From contig NZ_WINH01000019.1 in the NCBI RefSeq assembly GCF_010993985.1, forward strand, positions 1-64,000: a DNA stretch of 64,000 bases, given 5' to 3'. Position 1 is the stretch's first letter; each line of letters opens with the position of its first letter. Positions 6,968 to 15,707 of the stretch are shown piece by piece. This DNA comes from Paraferrimonas sp. SM1919 (GTDB lineage: Bacteria; Pseudomonadota; Gammaproteobacteria; Enterobacterales; Shewanellaceae). The translations under genes were made by a program, and so were the position numbers. A model generated the notes under the pieces. The model was not told the DNA's origin. It searched no databases and saw nothing but the letters and a program-made list of their open reading frames with translations.

Positions 6968-7895
6968 AGTTAAAAATGCTGGTCCACTTGCGAGTATTCA
7001 GGATCTCGGTCGCACCAATCATGCCAATATCGGCTTAACGACTTCAGGTGCGGCCGATCCAGAAGCCTTTTATTGGGCCAATAAACTCCTTGGCAATGGG
7101 CCCAACAGCAGTGCGATTGAAGTGACCTTTGGGGGCTTAGCATTAATTGCCACTGCCGATTGTGCAATAGCCATTACTGGTGCTCAGGCGGAGATCAAGC
7201 TTAATAATACTTTGCTGCCAATGTGGCGCAGCGTTAACGTAAAAGCGGGCGACAGCATTGACATTAGCTACGCCAAGCATGGTTGTCGACTATACCTAGC
7301 CGTGGTCGGTGGTTTTCAACTACCAGCAGAATTTGGCAGTCAGTCGACCACCATTCGTGAGGGCGTGGGGCCATTTAATGGTAAAGCACTGCAAAAGAAT
7401 GACGATTTACCAAGTCTCAATCGCACCGCCTTGCAGCATTTCCAATTACCAGTTGCAGCTGTACCAAGTTACTCAAATGAGCTCACCCTAAGGGTGATAA
7501 CGGGTTATCAATTTAGTGATATTCCTAAATTAGAGCGACTGAAATTTTTTAATAGCCAATATCAAGTGTCTCCCCAGTGCGATCGCATGGGTTACCGCTT
7601 AAAAGGTGAAGCGATCAGCACTGGTATCAGTAATTTGTATTCTGAAGGGATCACTAAGGGGGCGATTCAAATCCCAGCAGATGGTCAACCCATTGTGTTG
7701 GCAAATGATAGGCAGACCATTGGTGGTTATCCCAAAATAGGCAGTGTGCTGTCATTAGACTTAGCGAAATTAATGCAAACCAGTGCTGGGGCTAAAATTC
7801 GATTTAGTGCGATAACGATTGAGCATGCCCACAATTTGTTACACCTAGAAAAAATAAAACGACAAGGCGTTAAACTGGTTAAGGCAGGCAACTAA
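6957..7895 (+). CDS. pxpC: 5-oxoprolinase subunit C (KipA-like carboxyltransferase domain)
   Basis: 312 residues of the biotin-dependent carboxylase-like KipA family. The N-terminal signature VKNAGPLASIQDLGRTNHANIGLTTSGAADPEAFYWANKLLGN is very clear, followed by AIEVTFGGL and, in the C-terminal half, CDRMGYRLKG, EGITKGAIQIPADGQPIVLANDRQTIGGYPKIG. It partners PxpB as the second half of the ring-opening complex. Its stop codon is immediately followed by the ATG of the DUF4392 gene, so an extra pathway member is built into the same transcription unit. Confidence 0.95.
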   Translation: MSFKVKNAGPLASIQDLGRTNHANIGLTTSGAADPEAFYWANKLLGNGPNSSAIEVTFGGLALIATADCAIAITGAQAEIKLNNTLLPMWRSVNVKAGDSIDISYAKHGCRLYLAVVGGFQLPAEFGSQSTTIREGVGPFNGKALQKNDDLPSLNRTALQHFQLPVAAVPSYSNELTLRVITGYQFSDIPKLERLKFFNSQYQVSPQCDRMGYRLKGEAISTGISNLYSEGITKGAIQIPADGQPIVLANDRQTIGGYPKIGSVLSLDLAKLMQTSAGAKIRFSAITIEHAHNLLHLEKIKRQGVKLVKAGN

Positions 7896-8744
7896 ATGGA
7901 TTTTCAAAATTCACTATTAAAGTTGAGTAAACAAGTCGAAAACTTACTGGTAGAACGTAACCTAAGGGGCATGCGCGATGTCCAGCCCGCCTTAAATGAG
8001 GGCTATTACTTAAGGGCTGCCCAGCGATTATTTAGTGTTAAAGGGACGGTGCTCATAGGTACTGGATTTCCCGTTGCTGGCACATTTGAAACCGATGGTC
8101 CAGTTGGGGCTATTGCACTTTACCATTGTCTAAAGAAATTAAATAAAACGCCAGTTATTGTTTGTGGGGAGCCATTATACAGCGCCCTTTACAAAGACTT
8201 TGACTGCTATCCTCTGCCGTTAAACGACATTGAAAATGCACAATGTTTTGCCCAGCAATTATTATCAGAGTTAAAGCCCGAATTAGTCATATCGATTGAG
8301 AGACCGGGTTTAGCTGCTAATAATCGTTATCACAATATGCGTGGCGAAAATATTTCCCAATATTGTGGTTGTTTTGATGCGGTAATTGAATTGGCGGATT
8401 GCCCAACCATTGCTATTGGAGATGGTGGCAATGAAATAGGTATGGGGAACATCACTCATGCTCTTGCTAAGCTGGCGATTACGCCTGCTAAAACCTGTTG
8501 TGATGAACTATTAATTGCCGATGTGTCGAATTGGGGGGCGTATGGACTTATGGCTTTTTTATCTATATGGCAAAACCGTAATTTACTCGAAGAAATAGAC
8601 CTAGAGGCAATTTTCAAGTATTTGTCTGGGTTAGGCAGTGTCGATGGGGTGACCCGCGAAAATAGTTTAACTGAAGACAGTTTATGTTTCAGCGAAGGCC
8701 TGCAATTACTGGGGCGCTTGCAACAATTATGTGGATTTAAATAG
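7896..8744 (+). CDS. DUF4392 protein, D-glutamate cyclase C-terminal-domain homologue
   Basis: 282 residues. Recognisable blocks are GTGFPVAGTFETDGPVGAIALYHCLKKL near residues 57-84, LVISIERPGLAANNRYHNMRGENIS, TIAIGDGGNEIGMGNITHA and VADVSNWGAYGLMA-like sequence (here IADVSNWGAYGLMA). These match the DUF4392 half of animal D-glutamate cyclase. It follows pxpC with no spacer and is followed after eight bases by a D-amino-acid aminotransferase. The partner domain DUF1445 is the first gene of the operon, so the eukaryotic fusion appears here as two polypeptides on either side of pxpABC. Whether they form one enzyme is inference. Confidence 0.88.
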   Translation: MDFQNSLLKLSKQVENLLVERNLRGMRDVQPALNEGYYLRAAQRLFSVKGTVLIGTGFPVAGTFETDGPVGAIALYHCLKKLNKTPVIVCGEPLYSALYKDFDCYPLPLNDIENAQCFAQQLLSELKPELVISIERPGLAANNRYHNMRGENISQYCGCFDAVIELADCPTIAIGDGGNEIGMGNITHALAKLAITPAKTCCDELLIADVSNWGAYGLMAFLSIWQNRNLLEEIDLEAIFKYLSGLGSVDGVTRENSLTEDSLCFSEGLQLLGRLQQLCGFK

Positions 8745-8752
8745 GCGAATTA

Positions 8753-9610
8753 ATGAGTATTGTTTTTTTAAATGGAGATTTCTTAGCTGCAGAAGAAGCG
8801 AAAATCTCGCCAATGGATAGGGGCTTTTTATTTGGTGAAGGCATTTATGAGGTGCTCCCAAGTTACCAAGGAAAGTTTATTGGTTTAGCGCCGCACCTTA
8901 AACGTATGCAAAACGGCCTGAACGAACTTGATATTGCTAACCCCATGAATGACGGTCAATGGCAACAAGTTATTCTTGATTTAATTGCCAAGAATGAAGG
9001 GGATAATTTAGGGGTGTATCTGCAGGTAACCCGCGGAGCGAGTGAAGTTCGTCAGCACGGCTACCCACAACAATCACAGCCAACTGTGTTTGCTTTTACT
9101 TTTACAATTGACGCTGTTAAAGATGCCACTATCGAGTCAGCCAAGACCTATGAGGTATCAGCAACCCAGGATCTTCGCTGGCAACGCTGCCATATTAAAT
9201 CGACGTCTTTATTGGGTAATGTGATGCATTACCAGCAGGCTAAGGTGCAGGGCTGCCAAGAAATGTTGCTTGTTAACGGCAAGGGTGAAGTCACCGAAGC
9301 CAGCTCAAGTAATGTGTTTATGGTTAAAGATGACGTGATTTATACGGCCCCGCTTGATAACCAGATTTTACCTGGGGTTACCCGCGCCATTGTGTTGGAT
9401 ATATTGCGCAGCCATGGCCAATATAAAGTGCTAGAAACGCCTTTTACCCTTGAGCAAGCTGCGGCGGCGGATGAATTATGGCTGACCAGTTCAACAAAAG
9501 AAATTGCACCAATTGTCATGCTTAATGGTAAGCCCATTGCCGATGGCAAAGCGGGGCCGGTTTGGTTACAGGCACAAACACTGTTTAATCAGTACAAGTT
9601 TTTATACTAA
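8753..9610 (+). CDS. dat: D-alanine/D-amino-acid aminotransferase (fold-type IV PLP enzyme)
   Basis: 285 residues, the normal size for this family. It opens with FLNGDFLAAEEAKISPMDRGFLFGEGIYEVLPSYQGK, typical of D-amino-acid transaminases. The PLP lysine is expected in CHIKSTSLLGNVMHYQQAK, followed by EVTEASSSNVFMVKDD and ILPGVTRAIVLDILR. Such enzymes move amino groups between D-amino acids, classically D-Ala plus 2-oxoglutarate to D-Glu plus pyruvate, so this gene could feed D-glutamate into the cyclase and 5-oxoprolinase encoded upstream. Branched-chain aminotransferase or aminodeoxychorismate lyase are alternatives in the same fold, but the N-terminal block and the context favour D-amino acids. 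Confidence 0.88.
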   Translation: MSIVFLNGDFLAAEEAKISPMDRGFLFGEGIYEVLPSYQGKFIGLAPHLKRMQNGLNELDIANPMNDGQWQQVILDLIAKNEGDNLGVYLQVTRGASEVRQHGYPQQSQPTVFAFTFTIDAVKDATIESAKTYEVSATQDLRWQRCHIKSTSLLGNVMHYQQAKVQGCQEMLLVNGKGEVTEASSSNVFMVKDDVIYTAPLDNQILPGVTRAIVLDILRSHGQYKVLETPFTLEQAAAADELWLTSSTKEIAPIVMLNGKPIADGKAGPVWLQAQTLFNQYKFLY

Positions 9611-9623
9611 AGGAATAATAATA

Positions 9624-10139
9624 ATGAAAAGAATAGTTATCGCCGCTATGGCGGCACTGTCTGTCAGTGCTTGTGGTCCGAGCCAAACCGCCACCGACAA
9701 AATTTTAGATGTGGCTTATAGTTGGAAAGATCAAGGCTTTGAAGTGGGTAAGGCTGAGCAATGTATGAATTGGACTAGGCAGGTGTTAGTGGCTGCCTGT
9801 GGTGATAAGTTTAAAGACATGCAAACCCTAGAGCCTTGGGATAAAGCCTTCTTAGGCGAAAATGACATGCTGCGTCCAGAGCATGCCGATTCCTTGGCCG
9901 GTGACATGTTTGGCAACAAAATTGAAACCCTAGAACAAGTTCAAAAAGGCGATCTTGTTTTTCTTAAAAACACCTATGGTAATTGGAACCCAGGGGTGAT
10001 CACCCATGTGGGCATTGCCACCGGTGATGGCCAATATATCCACCGCATGACTTCTAATGAAGGCATAGTCAAAGTGCAAGATATTCCAGCCCATGAGTTT
10101 GCTAGTGCGCTAAGAATGGACAGCAGTTTGTGTGAATAA
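9624..10139 (+). CDS. NlpC/P60-like lipoprotein, probable cell-wall peptide hydrolase
   Basis: 171 residues from ATG 9624, where AGGA precedes the start; the frame is open further upstream but that part lies within the aminotransferase gene. A signal peptide ends in the lipobox VSAC (MKRIVIAAMAALSVSAC), so it should be a lipoprotein. The NlpC/P60-like core shows a Cys in AEQCMNWTRQVLVAACG, then VQKGDLVFLKNTYGNWNPGVITHVGIATGDGQYIHRM, with the likely catalytic His in THVGIA. The family cleaves peptide bonds next to D-glutamate in murein. As the last gene of a D-glutamate/5-oxoproline operon it could release D-Glu-containing peptides. The catalytic assignment is by eye. Confidence 0.78.
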   Translation: MKRIVIAAMAALSVSACGPSQTATDKILDVAYSWKDQGFEVGKAEQCMNWTRQVLVAACGDKFKDMQTLEPWDKAFLGENDMLRPEHADSLAGDMFGNKIETLEQVQKGDLVFLKNTYGNWNPGVITHVGIATGDGQYIHRMTSNEGIVKVQDIPAHEFASALRMDSSLCE

Positions 10140-10144
10140 TCACT

Positions 10145-10200
10145 GAGAAGCGAGAAGCGAGAAGCGAGAAGCGAGAAGCGAGAAGCTAGAAGCTAGAAGC
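10145..10200. repeat. Heptanucleotide tandem repeat, eight units
   Basis: Six perfect GAGAAGC units (10145-10186) are followed by two TAGAAGC units (10187-10200). The array starts five bases after the NlpC/P60 stop codon and ends shortly before the terminator. It is outside any gene and is a good candidate for length variation between strains. Confidence 0.95.
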
Positions 10201-10217
10201 TAAGAAATTCGATTTCG

Positions 10218-10242
10218 GGGCTGCATGGATGCAGCCCTTTTT
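10218..10242 (+). terminator. Rho-independent terminator of the D-glutamate/5-oxoproline operon
   Basis: GGGCTGCA (10218-10225) pairs perfectly with TGCAGCCC (10230-10237) across a four-base loop, followed by five T residues. It closes the operon that begins at 4760 and separates it from the amidase. Confidence 0.93.
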
Positions 10243-10327
10243 CTATCGTTTCAGCCGATAGATGCCAATTGTTATTGAGTTGCTCAAATAGCCATACTGC
10301 AAATGTCTAAATTTGAGTGAAATTAAC

Positions 10328-11752
10328 ATGTCTGCACATAACTTTTCTGCCACCAAGCTTTTGTCATTATACCGCAACCAAAAGCTTTCCCCTGTTGAAG
10401 TGGCCCAAGACTATCAAAATCAATTTAATCGAATTAACTCGAAAGTGAATGCGTTTAGTTTTCCCTTTTTTGAGCGCGCCATCGAGCAAGCTAAAGTTGC
10501 CGAACAAAGGTATAGCGACGCAAGCTACAGAGCTTTAGAAGGTCTGCAAGTCGCTTTTAAAGATGAAACCTATATTGAAGGTGAGCCCATGACCAATGGC
10601 TCATGGGCCAATAGGAACACCATTGCCACCTCGACCGATCCCGTGCCTGAATTATTATTTGATCAAGGGGTGATTAATATTGGTCGCACCACCACTCCAG
10701 AATTCTCAGTCGCTTCGGTCACCTGGTCAAATTTATGGGGTATCAGCCGTAGTCCTTGGAATACGGCAATGACCTGTGGTGGCTCTTCGGGCGGTTCAGC
10801 GATCGCGGTGGCCACGGGTATGGCCAGCTTTGCTAATGGCACAGATATTGGTGGTTCTCTCCGCATTCCTGCGGCCATGTGTGGCGTTTATGGCTATAAG
10901 CCGCCCCATGGGCGCGTGGCGGAAATTGCGCCATATAACATTGATTTATATTGCCACCATGGTTTGATCACCCGTACTTTAGATGACATGTTATTAGCCT
11001 ATCCGCACATTCGAGGCAGTAACTGGATAGATTCCCATTCCTTTGTGCCTGATAGCAATCCTAGTTTGGCGCCGACTAAGCCGCTGTCACAGTTAAAAGT
11101 GGCGGTATCAGTGGACTTAGGTTTTTATCAAGTGGATAAGGATATTCAGGATAACCTATTAAACACCGCCAAGGTGTTGGCTGCCACGGGGGCAGAGGTC
11201 GAGCTGGTAGAGTTAGATTGGGACAGTCAGGTGATTCAAACCGCTAAGGTGCATCAAAGGGCAATGATGGGGCAAAAGCTTAAAAAAGAACATTTAAATG
11301 CCCCTCACTTTGACAAGCTAACGCCCTATGTACAGCAATACCTACAAGCTGCAGCTAAGACCACATTAGATGATGTACTTGAGGCGAATATGCATCTTTG
11401 TAAAATGTGGGATGAGTTAGCTAAAGTCTTTAAAGATTATGACTTGTTATTGTGCCCAACGGTAGCGACCACTAATGTTGCTGCGGACTTTGATTATTCA
11501 AAAGATACTCTGCAGATAAATGGGGTAGAGGTTGACGCCAATAAAGGCTGGTTTATGACTTATCCTTTTAATACTTTTGGCCAGTGCCCAGTCCTCTCTA
11601 TGCCAAATGGTTTTTGTGAAAATGGTATGCCAAGCTCGCTGCAGCTAGTGGGCAGACCCTACCAAGAAGAGCATATATTTGTGGCCGCCAAAGAAATCGA
11701 ACGTCAACAACTCGAAGGTTGGTACAGTAAAATTTTACCGCAATTTAAGTAG
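10328..11752 (+). CDS. Amidase-signature family amidase
   Basis: 474 residues. The catalytic triad is visible: Lys in GLQVAFKDE, the cis-Ser in the Gly/Ser loop TCGGSSGGSAIAVATGM, and the nucleophile Ser in GTDIGGSLRIPAAMCG. The C-terminal part carries the usual PFNTFGQCPVLSMPNGF and MPSSLQLVGRPYQEE blocks. The family hydrolyses carboxamides; the exact substrate is unknown. No signal peptide is seen, so it is cytoplasmic. ATG 10328 is preferred over a TTG at 10313. It follows the strong terminator of the previous operon and is eight bases ahead of a secreted C39-like peptidase, so these two form their own unit. Confidence 0.92.
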   Translation: MSAHNFSATKLLSLYRNQKLSPVEVAQDYQNQFNRINSKVNAFSFPFFERAIEQAKVAEQRYSDASYRALEGLQVAFKDETYIEGEPMTNGSWANRNTIATSTDPVPELLFDQGVINIGRTTTPEFSVASVTWSNLWGISRSPWNTAMTCGGSSGGSAIAVATGMASFANGTDIGGSLRIPAAMCGVYGYKPPHGRVAEIAPYNIDLYCHHGLITRTLDDMLLAYPHIRGSNWIDSHSFVPDSNPSLAPTKPLSQLKVAVSVDLGFYQVDKDIQDNLLNTAKVLAATGAEVELVELDWDSQVIQTAKVHQRAMMGQKLKKEHLNAPHFDKLTPYVQQYLQAAAKTTLDDVLEANMHLCKMWDELAKVFKDYDLLLCPTVATTNVAADFDYSKDTLQINGVEVDANKGWFMTYPFNTFGQCPVLSMPNGFCENGMPSSLQLVGRPYQEEHIFVAAKEIERQQLEGWYSKILPQFK

Positions 11753-11760
11753 GAAAAAGC

Positions 11761-12372
11761 ATGCTCAACAAAGTAATAATGGCGCTAATGGTGACTATCT
11801 CGAGTATAAGTTTTGCTGCAGAGAAAGTGCCATTTTACAATCAAATGGATAATAAGCATGAAGGTTGGCGTGCTTGCAATATTACCTCACTGGCTATGGT
11901 CTTAGATTATTTTGGGGTGCAGCCCAAAAACCAGATTGAATTAAGAATGCCCGATCATATTTATCAGCGCTTTGGCATTAAGCAAGATCCTTTCGAGTTG
12001 CAAGCGGTGTTTAATATGATAGCTAGAGATGCTGGCTCACCGATGAGGGATGTGTTTTATGAGCGTGGCACCGTTAAGCAATTACAAGCCCTTGCACAAA
12101 AGGGTATTCCAACTATTGTCCATGGTTGGTTTACCAAAGATGGTCATATTGTGGTCGTCACCGGTTATGATGGTGACTATTACACAGTGAACGATCCCTA
12201 TGGTAAATGGTTAGGTAAAAAGTGGCTGGATTCCAAGGTTAACTACGACACCAGTGTGTCAGGCTTCGGGGTACGCTATAAAGCCTCTGAATTTGAACAT
12301 GCCATTAATGATAATGGCACGGGTGATGACCTTTGGTTGCATACCTTTGTAAATATAGATCAACTTGATTGA
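11761..12372 (+). CDS. Secreted C39-like (papain-fold) cysteine peptidase family protein
   Basis: 203 residues with a cleavable signal peptide (MLNKVIMALMVTISSISFAAEK). The mature part has the C39-type order of catalytic residues: Cys in WRACNITSLAMVLDYFG, His in DGHIVVVTGYDGDYYTV and Asp in NDPYGKW. The start VPFYNQMDN resembles the VPYxxQ opening common in this family. It is likely periplasmic or exported and may process peptides, but the substrate is not evident. It is cotranscribed with the amidase, and its 3' end overlaps the convergent LysR gene by 13 bases. Confidence 0.8.
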   Translation: MLNKVIMALMVTISSISFAAEKVPFYNQMDNKHEGWRACNITSLAMVLDYFGVQPKNQIELRMPDHIYQRFGIKQDPFELQAVFNMIARDAGSPMRDVFYERGTVKQLQALAQKGIPTIVHGWFTKDGHIVVVTGYDGDYYTVNDPYGKWLGKKWLDSKVNYDTSVSGFGVRYKASEFEHAINDNGTGDDLWLHTFVNIDQLD

Positions 12373-13253
12373 GCGCCCAATTGTGTCAGGCGTTTGATTA
12401 GCCATTGTAAACATTTGCCATTGGCGCTTTGTGAATGCCAAATGATGTCGACACAATGGGGATAAGTGACACTTTGATGGCAAGTCGGTAAGCGGACTAA
12501 TTCACCACTTTTTAACTGTGTTTCGATTAAAGTTAATGGTAGGTCTGCCCAACCTAAGCCTGCCTGTACAGAATGTAATAGCATAGCGGCAGAGTTGCTA
12601 TACCAAATTTTACTGGACAGTTGTGAATCGAATCGCCTGAAACCGGTATCACTATCGGTGACCCTGATATGGCGGTACTGGCTTAAATCAGTAGGTGACA
12701 CACTGTTGAGTTTTGCCAATGGGTGATTTTTACTAACGACCGTGCAATAGTGGCTGTGGGCCACACCTTTAAAAGCAAATTCTTCCGGGTAATCATCTTT
12801 TGATAAGGATAAAGCGATATCGACTTTACCCTGTTTTAAAAGAGTACTGGCCTGATTATGACTGCTACATAATAGCAATAAAGAGGTGTTTTCAAACTCT
12901 TGGTCAAATTCTTCGAGCAACTTTAATAAATACGCTTCTGGCAGAGCAAACTCATCATATGCGAAGCTTATTTCAGTCTCTACATCCTCAATCATGTTAT
13001 CAATGCGTCTGAGCAAGTTGTTGTGGCTTTTGGTGACACTTTTGATGTCATTAAGCAAGGCCAGACCTTCTTTGGTTAGGGTAGGAGAGCGTTTTGAGCG
13101 ATCAAATAACTCAAAGCCAGTATCGATTTCTAAATTATTAATCAGGCCACTGACGGAAGATTGTGCTTTACCTAATTTACGGGCGGCAGCAGAGAAACTG
13201 CCTGTTTCAACCGCGGTAACAAAAGCTTCTAATTGTTCAAGAGATAACTGCAT
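12360..13253 (-). CDS. LysR-type transcriptional regulator
   Basis: 297 residues, the family norm. The winged helix-turn-helix is at the N-terminus: LSLEQLEAFVTAVETGSFSAAARKLGKAQSSVSGLINNLEIDTGFELFDRS. The remainder is a periplasmic-binding-protein-like effector domain. It lies downstream of aguA on the same strand behind a hairpin (13313-13335) and faces the amidase/C39 pair. The likely targets are one or both of these flanking units. LysR proteins usually act on adjacent promoters, but no divergent partner exists here, which makes the target less obvious. Confidence 0.93.
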   Translation of the reverse strand: MQLSLEQLEAFVTAVETGSFSAAARKLGKAQSSVSGLINNLEIDTGFELFDRSKRSPTLTKEGLALLNDIKSVTKSHNNLLRRIDNMIEDVETEISFAYDEFALPEAYLLKLLEEFDQEFENTSLLLLCSSHNQASTLLKQGKVDIALSLSKDDYPEEFAFKGVAHSHYCTVVSKNHPLAKLNSVSPTDLSQYRHIRVTDSDTGFRRFDSQLSSKIWYSNSAAMLLHSVQAGLGWADLPLTLIETQLKSGELVRLPTCHQSVTYPHCVDIIWHSQSANGKCLQWLIKRLTQLGAQSS

Positions 13254-13312
13254 AAAGGATAAAAGATAGTTTTTAAAGCCGTTATACTTGGATTTACTCT
13301 TTAAGTAAATAT

Positions 13313-13335
13313 CAAGCCAGTACAGAACTGGCTTG
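13313..13335 (-). terminator. Hairpin between aguA and the LysR gene
   Basis: CAAGCCAGT (13313-13321) pairs with ACTGGCTTG (13327-13335) over a five-base loop, just after the aguA stop codon on the minus strand. The following sequence is AT-rich but lacks a solid U-run, so it may be a partial terminator. Confidence 0.55.
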
Positions 13336-13349
13336 GATTGCAGAGCGAG

Positions 13350-14438
13350 TTAGCTTTTAGGAACTTGCTGGGTAATACAGTGGATGTTGCCGCCCCCAAG
13401 AACAATTTCGCGCGCTTCTACACCAGTAACAAGATAATCTGGATACAGGTTTTGTAATATTTCTTGAGCTTGGTCGTCATATTGGCTATCAAGTAATGGA
13501 AACACAATCTGCTTATTGGTGATCAAGTAATTGGCGTAGGAGGCCGCCAAGCGTTCCCCCGCTTCACGCTTCATGCCCTGTGATGGCGCAATACCGGCGG
13601 CTTCGGCTTCGGTTAAGTACAGTGGCCCAGGCATTGGCAGAGTGTGCACCTTGATACTGCGGCCTTTGGCGTCAGTTTGTGACTCTAGGAAAGCTTTTGC
13701 CTGTTTGGAGATCGGGTACTGTGGATCTTCAGGATCATTGCAATCTGTGATCACCACTTCAGCGGGTTTTACCACATGTAAAATATTATCGATATGGCCA
13801 TTAGTTTCATCGTTATACAGGCCTTGGGGCAGCCAAATGACTTTCTCAGCCCCAAGGTATTGCTTTAGATAAGCTTCAATTTGGCTTTTAGATAAATCAG
13901 GATTGCGACTTGGGTGCAGCAAGCATTCTTCGGTGGTGTAGACCGTGCCTTCACCATCGACATGGATGGAACCACCTTCTAAGATAAAGGGCGCTTGATA
14001 ATGGTCTTTATTATCAATTTGGCAGACTTTAGCGGCGATAGCGTCGTCATTATCCCATGGGCTGTATAGGCCATCAAGCTCTCCCCCCCAAGCGTTGAAT
14101 TGCCAACTTATGCCTCGGCTTTGACCTTGTTGATTGATAACATAGCTTGGCCCCACATCTCGCATCCATGCATCATTATTGTCTATTCGCACCACGTCAA
14201 TGTGCGCGGGCAGTTGCGCTCTAGCTTGTTCAAATTGCGCTTCAGATACCGCCATGGTAACAGGCGTAGTTTGGCTGATGGCCTCGGCGACTTTGGTAAA
14301 TGCAAGCTGAGCAGGTTGGCTTTGATGGCGCCAGTTGTCAGGGCGCTCTGGCCATATCATCCATACCTTTTGCTGTGGTGCAGACTCTGCGGGCATAAAA
14401 AATCCGTCTTGTTTAGGAGTAGAATTTATTGGATTCAT
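13350..14438 (-). CDS. aguA: Agmatine deiminase (peptidyl-arginine deiminase family)
   Basis: 362 residues, matching AguA. Family marks include MIWPERPDNWR near the N-terminus, NNDAWMRDVGPSYVIN (substrate-binding Asp), FILEGGSIHVDGEGTVYTTEECLL, NDETNGHIDNILHVV with the catalytic His, and the catalytic Cys in LGGGNIHCITQQVP near the C-terminus. The enzyme converts agmatine to N-carbamoylputrescine and ammonia. No aguB follows, so the carbamoyl group would have to be removed by an enzyme elsewhere, possibly the nearby amidase (inference). The gene lies five bases behind the MFS carrier. Confidence 0.92.
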   Translation of the reverse strand: MNPINSTPKQDGFFMPAESAPQQKVWMIWPERPDNWRHQSQPAQLAFTKVAEAISQTTPVTMAVSEAQFEQARAQLPAHIDVVRIDNNDAWMRDVGPSYVINQQGQSRGISWQFNAWGGELDGLYSPWDNDDAIAAKVCQIDNKDHYQAPFILEGGSIHVDGEGTVYTTEECLLHPSRNPDLSKSQIEAYLKQYLGAEKVIWLPQGLYNDETNGHIDNILHVVKPAEVVITDCNDPEDPQYPISKQAKAFLESQTDAKGRSIKVHTLPMPGPLYLTEAEAAGIAPSQGMKREAGERLAASYANYLITNKQIVFPLLDSQYDDQAQEILQNLYPDYLVTGVEAREIVLGGGNIHCITQQVPKS

Positions 14439-14443
14439 GATGG

Positions 14444-15613
14444 TTATTCCTTTGATTTAACCATGGTGTTAGCACCAATAGTCAGTAGACCAGAAATTAA
14501 AATAGCAATGCCACCAACCACGATTACATGGTTTAAGCTGTAATGCTCGACTAACATTCCAGCTATTGGTGTACCTAAAACTAAGCCGACTTTAAATGCG
14601 GCTACGCATAAAACAATTAATCGCCCAGATTTATCCACTTCATTAAAAATGGCCATCATGATAGGGATGATATAACTCCAAAAAATTTGATAAATAATGG
14701 TGGCAATGGCGTAAATTAGCCAAGCATTATCTTGATTCATCAGCAGCAGCGCTATCAAACATGGCATTTGAATGATTACCGTTAACCAAATGGCGCCAGC
14801 ACGGCCGATAAATTGAGTCGACCAGCCCGATAACCAAGAGCCGATAGCACTAATGGCAAAACCAAGGCCAAGCAAATAACCCACCTCACTGCCCGTTAGC
14901 CCGGCATTCACACCAATGCGTTCTAAATAAGCCCAAATCGTACCTTGAGCGAAGTAGTAACTGACTACCCCTAAAAAAATCAAGGTGGTCGGCTTCCAAA
15001 TCGGTTTGATATCAAAGCGCGATTGATTATGTTGTGTCTTGTGGTTACAAGGAAAAGAAACCAAGGCAAAGGCGAGGGCAATAACTAAGGCAACATTAAA
15101 AAAATGAAATATGCCAGCGTAGCCCCATTCATTAATCACCATCGGCAATAGGGCAAAGCCTATGGTGCCATAAATAACCTGTAGGGTGACCATGATGCTA
15201 AAGGCTTTGTCGGCATTATCGCGGTCTCCCAATGCCGCTAAGGCTATGGAATAACTCACGCCACAGGCAATACCTGCGATAAAGCGAATCAATACCAAGC
15301 TGTTGAAGTCGTTGATCAGGCCAGTAATCACATTGGCAGCAATAAATACGGCTAAAGAGGCGATAACCATTTTTTGCCAATGACAGCGTCTCACCCAGAA
15401 AAAGGCAGAGCTGCTGGTGATCAATATACCGGCAACATCGGCGGCGGTTAGCCAACCTATCTGTTGCGCGCTGAAATGGTTGGAATCAGTGAACGCCCCG
15501 ACCATTAACGGCATTAAGGTGGTCACCGCAGCGCCCATCATGGCGGCGCTTAGCACAGCCCAAAAGCCTAGGGTTTGCTTGATATCCATGTTGTTTTTCA
15601 TTGTTATTATCAT
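14444..15613 (-). CDS. MFS transporter
   Basis: 389 residues with about twelve hydrophobic helices. Typical MFS character is seen in the first half (IGWLTAADVAGILITSSSAFFWVRR, LIRFIAGIACGVSYSIALAALGDRDNADKAFSIMVTLQVIYG) with a basic loop between helices 6 and 7. It precedes aguA by five bases on the same strand and follows a TonB-dependent receptor gene, so it may carry the substrate of that receptor or of AguA across the inner membrane. An AGGAAG box before the first ATG supports the start. The substrate cannot be inferred from sequence alone. Confidence 0.88.
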   Translation of the reverse strand: MIITMKNNMDIKQTLGFWAVLSAAMMGAAVTTLMPLMVGAFTDSNHFSAQQIGWLTAADVAGILITSSSAFFWVRRCHWQKMVIASLAVFIAANVITGLINDFNSLVLIRFIAGIACGVSYSIALAALGDRDNADKAFSIMVTLQVIYGTIGFALLPMVINEWGYAGIFHFFNVALVIALAFALVSFPCNHKTQHNQSRFDIKPIWKPTTLIFLGVVSYYFAQGTIWAYLERIGVNAGLTGSEVGYLLGLGFAISAIGSWLSGWSTQFIGRAGAIWLTVIIQMPCLIALLLMNQDNAWLIYAIATIIYQIFWSYIIPIMMAIFNEVDKSGRLIVLCVAAFKVGLVLGTPIAGMLVEHYSLNHVIVVGGIAILISGLLTIGANTMVKSKE

Positions 15614-15636
15614 GACTACTTCCTTTTGATAATAAA

Positions 15637-15656
15637 AAGGGCCATCACTGGCCCTT
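15637..15656 (-). terminator. Terminator between the TonB receptor and the MFS/aguA genes
   Basis: AAGGGCCA (15637-15644) pairs perfectly with TGGCCCTT (15649-15656) over a four-base loop; on the minus strand TTTTTAT follows. It lies in the 94-base gap between the receptor stop and the MFS start and would limit read-through, giving more receptor than transporter. Confidence 0.82.
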
Positions 15657-15707
15657 GTCTAAGGCCTTTGTAACAGACCCGTTTTCTTCGAACAACTGTG
15701 CTTTAAA

